Part shown: positions 59,901-64,000 of the stretch, in pieces
How positions within the stretch are numbered: the first letter of the stretch is position 1
Layout: the number at the start of each line of letters is the position of its first letter
Origin: Parabacteroides faecalis
Lineage (GTDB): Bacteria; Bacteroidota; Bacteroidia; Bacteroidales; Tannerellaceae
DNA length: 64,000 bases
Direction: 5' to 3'
Assembly (NCBI RefSeq): GCF_022809355.1
Contig: NZ_JAKZMM010000011.1
Location: 1-64,000, forward strand
Notes under the pieces: generated by a model
Seen by the model: only the letters and a program-made list of their open reading frames with translations
Told to the model about the DNA's origin: nothing
Database searches by the model: none
Position numbers and translations under genes: made by a program

Positions 59901-60399
59901 CTTGTCCGGCATTCTCTGTACCGATAGCAGCCAATGCACGTGCAGCAGGTCCACTTAATTCCGGATTACCTAAATAAGCAGAAAGTGCTTCAACAGCATC
60001 ATCTTGTCCGACTATCTGCAACTGACGGATGATAAATGCTTTTGTTTCCCGTTCTTCCACTTTATCCAATGCCTGAATATAAGCTTTTGCCACTACCTGA
60101 CGCGCATTTTCCTGTCCTTTTGCCATTACGAAATGACTCAAGCCACTCAATGCATAATCAACTTTAGCATTACTGCCCTTACCTGGGGCATTGATCATAT
60201 TAATCAACGTAAATACGGCTTCTTCGCCAGCAGCACTCAGTTCACTGATTTGTTTATTGTATTCAGCCTGTTGTTCTGCCTGCATCTGGGCCAACACATC
60301 TGCAGCAATAGTCTTTGCTGTACGGTTTGCCGGAGTTTGAGCAAATGATAAATTAGCACACAACAACAAGGCGCTGATTGAAATATATACCTTTTTCAT
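56944..60399 (-). CDS. HEAT-repeat protein with two DUF1080 (3-keto-disaccharide hydrolase-type) domains
   Basis: 1151 residues, exported (signal peptide about 1-20). Residues 25-735 are alpha-helical HEAT/PBS-like repeats (EEAVFTLINMINAPGKG; ELSGPAARALAAIGTENAGQ; VQQAAVWTMVKIGDKGYIP). DUF1080 domain 1 spans about 740-943 (FVSMFNGKDLTGWKG ... GIYLRGTPQVQIWD). Domain 2 spans about 955-1151 (FQILFDGTNMYEWQG ... GMESQILDCEHP; LQHHGSIYGI; VGEWNEEEI). DUF1080 proteins are concanavalin-like lectin folds, some of which cleave 3-keto-glycosides. Immediately upstream are the matching oxidoreductase and epimerase genes. The HEAT array may bind a partner or polymer. Both domains look complete, but which is catalytic is unknown. 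Confidence 0.92.
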   Translation of the reverse strand: MKKVYISISALLLCANLSFAQTPANRTAKTIAADVLAQMQAEQQAEYNKQISELSAAGEEAVFTLINMINAPGKGSNAKVDYALSGLSHFVMAKGQENARQVVAKAYIQALDKVEERETKAFIIRQLQIVGQDDAVEALSAYLGNPELSGPAARALAAIGTENAGQALKAGLMRRMGTAETQKDILEAIAEAQVAGTEDLVKVYVSNEDPNMQKVARYALSRVGSVASLSVLADAAKAVNYTMEPSGANEAYITLIKRIAEQDPKAAEKVAKDLLKRATKAGKTQTREAALQILISVAADKPAATKLVLTALKDDCKDYRNAALRYASDFVDEASYIEIAKTMVKAKPEVKVDILNWLGREAKCPKKHDTVQKLMLRFDQSLAQVLTQQLNVNDFAVQQAAVWTMVKIGDKGYIPTLANLLTDSDKQIVLLAQDALLAFPGDIDDAVAKAINKASDTGKIAGMELLAVRMADSKINTVLEQTKSSSAEVKKTAYATLKSVVAAKDFTQICGMLESAGADEKAALQDAVIACVHFMPEAEQVETVTRRMYQAGDAKKHLYYKVLASTGKPKALQIIIDGCEKNTGAGKDAAVGALLEWKGIEAADYLYEVAQSGGQIASKALTRYVNLISSSDMTGENKLLRLRKAMDVAKDNEVKGLILSKVQDTGTYLALLYAGEYLDDKAVQQPAANAVMNIALGHKEYTGQNVKALLEKVMQVLDNPDAHYQKEGIKKHLAEMPDEVGFVSMFNGKDLTGWKGLVENPIARAKMKPAQLAKAQAKADEQMRKDWKVENGCLVFEGSGFDNLCTEKQYGDFEMYVEWMLDPAGPEADAGIYLRGTPQVQIWDTARVDVGAQVGSGGLYNNQKNESKPTKVADNKLGEWNTFYIKMVGDRVTVDLNGERVVDNVILENYWDRSLPIFPIEQIELQAHGSKCSFRNLYIKELKRQEPFQLSEQEKKEGFQILFDGTNMYEWQGNTVDYVLEDGCIAMNPSKSFGGNLYTKKEYANFIYRFEFQLTPGANNGVGLRAPLEGDAAYVGMESQILDCEHPIYKDITPLQHHGSIYGIIPANENHKKAIKPVGEWNEEEIVCDGDNIKVTVNGIVIVEGNIRDAVKNGTPDGHEHPGLFNKKGYIGFLGHGSPVKFRNIRIKELK

Positions 60400-60420
60400 C
60401 TTTCTTCTTTAATTTATGGG

Positions 60421-61677
60421 TTAAATATTCCATGGTGCACGCATAGGTTGATCTAACAACCGGTTAGCGGCCTCATCGTTGATAAACTCTAATTTCACCG
60501 GATCAAATTCCAACGTACGATTCAAGCGAAGAGCAACAGCTCCCATATTCACAATCGTAGCAGAACGGAAACCATTCTGTTCATTTAAAGCAAATGGCTG
60601 GCGAGTCTTGATACATTCTATGAAATCTGTCACCTGCGGTTCCGGTTCCGGATAGTCTGATAATTTCTTTTCCCAATCAGGAATATCACATACAAAGTTC
60701 TTATAAACATTACCCTTCGGTCCTGCAATATACGGCGTATTCGGATCACCGAAATCACCACCCCACAAAACAATCTGACATCCGTCTTCGTAGGTATAAG
60801 TAATCGAACGCCATGTACCCACAGCATCCGGGTGTTGTTGAGGAGCATCTACTTCGACTTTCACCGGACTCGTATTATCTTTTCCTAAAATATACTGTAC
60901 CGGATCGATATAGTGCTGTCCCATATCACCTAAACCACCACCATCATAATCCCAATAACCACGGAAAGTCTGATGAACACGATGAGCATTATAAGGTTTG
61001 TAAGGAGCCGGACCTAACCACATATCGTAATCCAATTCTTTAGGTACAGGTTGCGGTTCGAGATATTCTTTACCTACCCAATAGAATTTCCAGTCAAAAC
61101 CTGTGTGTTTGCTGATCGTTACCTTCAACGGCCAACCTAATAATCCACTTTGTACTAATTTCTTTAAAGGCTTAACTGGAGTTCCTAAACCATAGAATTG
61201 GTCGGTAAAGCGGAACCAAGTATTCAGACGGAACATACGTCCGTACTGTTTCACTGCTTCCATCACACGCTTTCCTTCACCGATTGTTCTTGTCATAGGT
61301 TTCTCACACCAAATATCTTTACCTGCTTTAGCAGCCTCAACCGACATAATACCATGCCAATGAGGAGGTGTGGCAATATGAACAATATCCACATTCGGAT
61401 CCAATATCAAATCACGGAAATCATGATAAGCAGCAATCTTTTCTTTTACCAGATTCTTTCCCAACTCCAAATGATTCTTATCTACATCGCAAACGGCAAC
61501 CAAACGAGTTCCACCGTAATTTAAATGACCACGACCCATTCCTCCCGTTCCAATAATACCTTTTGTCAATTGATCACTCGGTGCAATGTAACCGTTCCCC
61601 AATACATGACGCGGCACAATCGAAAATAGCGCTACGCCTCCCAGGGTTTTTAGGAAGTCCCTCCTATTCGTTCCCAT
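60421..61677 (-). CDS. Tat-exported Gfo/Idh/MocA-family oxidoreductase
   Basis: 418 residues. A twin-arginine signal NRRDFLKTLGGVALFS lies at 4-19, so the folded, cofactor-loaded enzyme is exported. The Rossmann motif is GIIGTGGMGRGHL, with VAVCDVD for the ribose. The catalytic-lysine motif is WCEKPMTRTIGEG. The C-terminal domain carries GGGLGDMGQHYIDPVQYILG. In 3-keto-glycoside pathways such enzymes oxidise a sugar at C3. It lies 21 bp upstream of the DUF1080 gene and 75 bp after the epimerase gene. Confidence 0.93.
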   Translation of the reverse strand: MGTNRRDFLKTLGGVALFSIVPRHVLGNGYIAPSDQLTKGIIGTGGMGRGHLNYGGTRLVAVCDVDKNHLELGKNLVKEKIAAYHDFRDLILDPNVDIVHIATPPHWHGIMSVEAAKAGKDIWCEKPMTRTIGEGKRVMEAVKQYGRMFRLNTWFRFTDQFYGLGTPVKPLKKLVQSGLLGWPLKVTISKHTGFDWKFYWVGKEYLEPQPVPKELDYDMWLGPAPYKPYNAHRVHQTFRGYWDYDGGGLGDMGQHYIDPVQYILGKDNTSPVKVEVDAPQQHPDAVGTWRSITYTYEDGCQIVLWGGDFGDPNTPYIAGPKGNVYKNFVCDIPDWEKKLSDYPEPEPQVTDFIECIKTRQPFALNEQNGFRSATIVNMGAVALRLNRTLEFDPVKLEFINDEAANRLLDQPMRAPWNI

Positions 61678-61752
61678 AGTAACTATTTTTACTGATTAAC
61701 AATTAAATTCTGTACAATTTTTGATGTATCTGCTAATAATTTGTCAAATATA

Positions 61753-62643
61753 TTACTTATCTAGCAATTCCTGCAGATATTTACGAGTTTTAACCACATA
61801 GTCATGGCGTGTTCCATTTAATTCACATTCTATGGTAACAGCACCTTTGAAGCCTTGTTTCTTCAATTCGGCAATAACAGCCGGAAAATTTACTTCACCT
61901 GTAGGAATTGGAACTTCCGCTCCTAACTCATACGGATTATTCGGATCAGGATATTTCCCGTCTTTTGCATGAAACTCTTTAATCAGCGGACCAAACAGTT
62001 TTACAGCATCCAAAGAGTTGGCTTTACCATACATCAATAAGTTAGCCAAGTCGCAATTGATAAACACATTCCCCGTACCTATGTCCTTAATGGCACGAAT
62101 CAATGTAGTCGGTGTTTCCTGACCTGTTTCAAAGTAAATCATGACATTCCGTTCTTTCGCATAATTAGCCAAATCTTGCATGACTTTGATGAAATCTTTG
62201 TACTGGGCAGAAGACGGATCTTCCGGAATAAACCCAAAATGAGAATGCATGGCTGGAATATCTGCCATTGCACAGAAATCTATCATTTCATGGTAAACCT
62301 TTATCTTTTCAGCTCTTTCCTCTGTCGGAACCAGACCGATCGTAGCTGGTCCCTGTCGGAAATTCCAAACACTTTTAGAACCAGGAACACCCACAACTGT
62401 AGTTACTTTAATCTGATGTTTCTTGGATGCAGCCTTAACTTGTTCTGCAAATTCTTTCGTCAATGTATTACTCCTATAATTAATCTCACAAGAGCCAAAT
62501 CCCTGATCATGCAGATCCTTAAAGCTCTTATCAATATCACTCAAATCATACTGAATCACCCCTATTGTGATCTCATTCTCTGCCTGAACCGTCGTAAAAG
62601 CGAACAGCAAAGCTACTGCCAATAATGATAATTTTGTTTTCAT
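61753..62643 (-). CDS. Exported TIM-barrel sugar isomerase/epimerase
   Basis: 296 residues with a signal peptide (about 1-21, VQAE). The AP-endonuclease-2/xylose-isomerase-like barrel shows SHFGFIPED, MIYFETGQETPTTL (metal Glu), VFINCDLANLLMYGK (metal Asp), IKEFHAKDGKYPD (metal His) and AVTIECELNG (metal Glu). Export is unusual for a classical isomerase and fits the 3-keto-glycoside type, where related proteins act as lyases, hydratases or epimerases on keto sugars. First gene of the three-gene unit; a TAAATTTG -7 box lies at 62679-62672, minus strand. Confidence 0.9.
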   Translation of the reverse strand: MKTKLSLLAVALLFAFTTVQAENEITIGVIQYDLSDIDKSFKDLHDQGFGSCEINYRSNTLTKEFAEQVKAASKKHQIKVTTVVGVPGSKSVWNFRQGPATIGLVPTEERAEKIKVYHEMIDFCAMADIPAMHSHFGFIPEDPSSAQYKDFIKVMQDLANYAKERNVMIYFETGQETPTTLIRAIKDIGTGNVFINCDLANLLMYGKANSLDAVKLFGPLIKEFHAKDGKYPDPNNPYELGAEVPIPTGEVNFPAVIAELKKQGFKGAVTIECELNGTRHDYVVKTRKYLQELLDK

Positions 62644-62681
62644 CGTATTATATAGTTTAGTATTGATTCTACAAATTTAAG

Positions 62682-62708
62682 ACGGGGAACTTGAATCAAG
62701 CTCCCCGT
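62682..62708 (-). terminator. Hairpin between the GH43-like and epimerase genes
   Basis: ACGGGGA (62682-62688) and TCCCCGT (62702-62708), with an inner CTTG/CAAG pair, make a long hairpin just upstream of the epimerase promoter region. No strong T-run follows on the minus strand (TCTTAAATTTG). Confidence 0.5.
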
Positions 62709-62808
62709 ACCTATTAAATATAGTGAAAAGTTTTATTCACTAGAAAAATAAGATTCTTCCTACACATATCAGACAAAAGATTGCAGAAGGCTAAACTGCA
62801 AATAAAAA

Positions 62809-62858
62809 TAACGAGAATCAAAAACAATCTTCATTACGATTGAAAATGATTCTCGTTA
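62809..62858. repeat. Concentric palindrome (element G)
   Basis: TAACGAGAATCA (62809-62820) and TGATTCTCGTTA (62847-62858) form a perfect 12-bp outer pair. CAATC (62825-62829) and GATTG (62838-62842) form an inner pair about the same centre, 62833.5. The outer words are those of the array at 46148. It lies 10 bp after the GH43-like stop and, with a T-rich tail on the minus strand, may also serve as a terminator. Confidence 0.6.
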
Positions 62859-62868
62859 CTTCTGCTAA

Positions 62869-63906
62869 TTACTTCTTTCGTTCTATTGGCGATGGTACTT
62901 TCTTGAAGTAGCGATCTCTGTCACAAACAATTTTACCATCCACATATTCAAGTTCTGCTATCTGAATAGATGCTCGATGATAATTCCTGGTATTCTCTTC
63001 TACTTCCATGCCATCCATCTTGTAAGTACGGCCCGGATGCGTAAAATAGAAAATAAAAGCACGGTCATCGACAACGACTACATCACAATGACGACCTTGG
63101 TCAAAATCATCCGGACGAAGTCCTGGCTTGTTGAGTATGGTTGAATTATATGTCCAATGAGTTGCATCTTCTGATTCGTAACAATGCAAACCAACATAAC
63201 CCAAATTACACTCATCTATGATATTCCAATATTTACCTTTCCAATAAAACACAATGGGACCTTCATGAGGAACATCATCAATTTCACACAAGCCTGTGAC
63301 TTTCCAAGTTTCCAGATTCTTACTTACACCCGTATATGTCTTCGAATCTGGAGACTTATACCACATTTTCCAAGTTCCATCCGGCATTTGGAATGCAGAT
63401 GCATCGATACAACCATGTGTATTTTCTATTTCTTCAACCAATTCCCAATTCAACAAATCTTTACTTTTATAAAATACCAAACGGCAGTCACCACCCCAGA
63501 ATGGATGAATACCCGGAATGAAAGTAACGATCATATAATAAGTATCTTTGTCTCGGAACACATCCGGAGCCCAAAATGTACTTTGCCCTTGTTGTGGTTC
63601 CGGTATGTTTGCCGTACCTATATAATACCAGTTTCGCCCATAATCTTTGGTTGCAGCAATACCTATTTTAGAGCCATACACATTAGCAACTCCTTGTAAA
63701 TTCTCGACGTTGGCCCGACGTTGCGTATAAAACATCCACCATTCCTGACGTTCTTCATTCCATTCCAAGGTCGGATCTGTCGGACCATCATAAATAGGAC
63801 ATCGGAACAATGGAGCCGGAGCATGTTCGATATCAAATGGCTTCTGCTGGGCAAAAAGACTTGCCGTAGAAAACAAAGCAAATAAAATCAATAATACTTT
63901 TTTCAT
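62869..63906 (-). CDS. GH43/GH117-like five-bladed beta-propeller glycosidase
   Basis: 345 residues from the ATG at 63906 (MKKVLLILFALFSTASLFAQ, a clear signal peptide); an upstream ATG at 63945 would overlap the preceding gene. The propeller blades show the family acidic residues: YDGPTDPTLEWNEE, STFWAPDVFRDKDTYYMIV, GCIDASAFQMPDGTWKMWY and VPHEGPIVFYWKGKYW. Placement in a precise GH family is uncertain; GH43-like, GH117-like or GH130-like propellers are alternatives. It is preceded 20 bp upstream by the stop of a gene cut by the window edge. Confidence 0.82.
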   Translation of the reverse strand: MKKVLLILFALFSTASLFAQQKPFDIEHAPAPLFRCPIYDGPTDPTLEWNEERQEWWMFYTQRRANVENLQGVANVYGSKIGIAATKDYGRNWYYIGTANIPEPQQGQSTFWAPDVFRDKDTYYMIVTFIPGIHPFWGGDCRLVFYKSKDLLNWELVEEIENTHGCIDASAFQMPDGTWKMWYKSPDSKTYTGVSKNLETWKVTGLCEIDDVPHEGPIVFYWKGKYWNIIDECNLGYVGLHCYESEDATHWTYNSTILNKPGLRPDDFDQGRHCDVVVVDDRAFIFYFTHPGRTYKMDGMEVEENTRNYHRASIQIAELEYVDGKIVCDRDRYFKKVPSPIERKK

Positions 63907-63925
63907 ATACCAGACTATTTCTTGA

Positions 63926-64000
63926 TTAATATAAGGAGATTTCACCTAAACCAGCACGCCCTTCCGAAACTCCACTGATTATAACACGAAAATATTTTAT
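63926..64000 (-). CDS. C-terminal end of an edge-cut gene, F5/8-type C domain-like
   Basis: The minus-strand frame entering at 64000 reads 24 codons ending ISGVSEGRAGLGEISLY and then TAA (63928-63926). The ending GRAGLGEISLY resembles the last strand of discoidin/F5-8 type C carbohydrate-binding domains found at the C-terminus of many Bacteroidetes glycosidases. It stops 20 bp before the GH43-like ATG, so the glycan operon continues beyond the edge. Confidence 0.55.
   Translation of the reverse strand: MKYFRVIISGVSEGRAGLGEISLY

Overview
The window looks like a chromosomal segment of a gut Bacteroidales bacterium, most probably Parabacteroides or a near relative (inferred from protein flavour and gene order, not searched). 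Supporting signs are promoters of the Bacteroidetes type (TTTG or TTG, about 19-21 bp, then TAnnTTTG), lipoproteins with Cys-Ser/Asn-rich starts, a TamL-type Omp85 lipoprotein, TonB-ExbBD, DUF4296, DUF4199, DUF5020 and DUF3943 families, GH92 and sulfatase genes, and the ileS-dksA-lspA gene order. No phage, CRISPR array or complete insertion sequence is present. A possible transposase start is cut by the left edge.

Layout. 1-9.3 kb: ileS, a DksA-like gene, lspA, a DUF4296 lipoprotein, a small unknown gene, a SpoU-type RNA methyltransferase and the divergent TamL-like gene. 9.3-12 kb: maf, kdsC, a DUF2520 Rossmann protein and a nitroreductase on the minus strand. 12-19.8 kb: a LytS/LytTR two-component pair divergent from a three-gene RND efflux operon. 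Pairs of direct repeats spaced 21 bp between them are good candidates for the LytTR operator. 20-23 kb: a TonB-dependent receptor convergent with a DUF5020 gene. 23-26 kb: small membrane proteins, an exported protein and menA. 25.6-36.4 kb: small enzyme genes (three GNAT proteins, DUF2200, HXXEE, TIGR04076, a lipoprotein hydrolase, an AAA-ATPase/PD-(D/E)XK protein, HhH-DUF3795, a methyltransferase, an SDR, a potassium-channel-like protein, EamA). 36.4-41.4 kb: pdxJ-exbB-exbD-tonB-yajL-like operon divergent from a CBS-nadK pair. 41.5-52.8 kb: mntP, a GT2/DUF4199 pair, three tandem tRNA-Lys(CTT) genes, ansA with an MBL hydrolase, a TRIC-like protein, DUF3943, a BASS transporter, tpx, rmuC and a second EamA gene.

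52.9 kb to the right edge is an exported carbohydrate-degradation locus, all on the minus strand: a gene cut by the edge, a GH43-like beta-propeller protein, a TIM-barrel sugar isomerase/epimerase, a Tat-exported Gfo/Idh/MocA oxidoreductase, a 1151-residue HEAT-repeat protein ending in two DUF1080 domains, a Ser-type sulfatase and a GH92 mannosidase. The oxidoreductase, epimerase and DUF1080 combination matches the recently recognised 3-keto-glycoside route, in which a sugar is oxidised at C3 before the glycosidic bond is broken. Here it sits beside a sulfatase and a classical exo-mannosidase.

The most unusual non-coding signal is a set of intergenic arrays of 86-88 bp (at 9962, 19765, 25442, 35238 and 51779, with shorter relatives at 46148 and 62809). 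Most consist of four imperfect palindromes spaced about 21-22 bp apart, and in several the whole array is itself one large concentric palindrome. The sequence differs between loci while the geometry is kept, and I do not recognise a described family.
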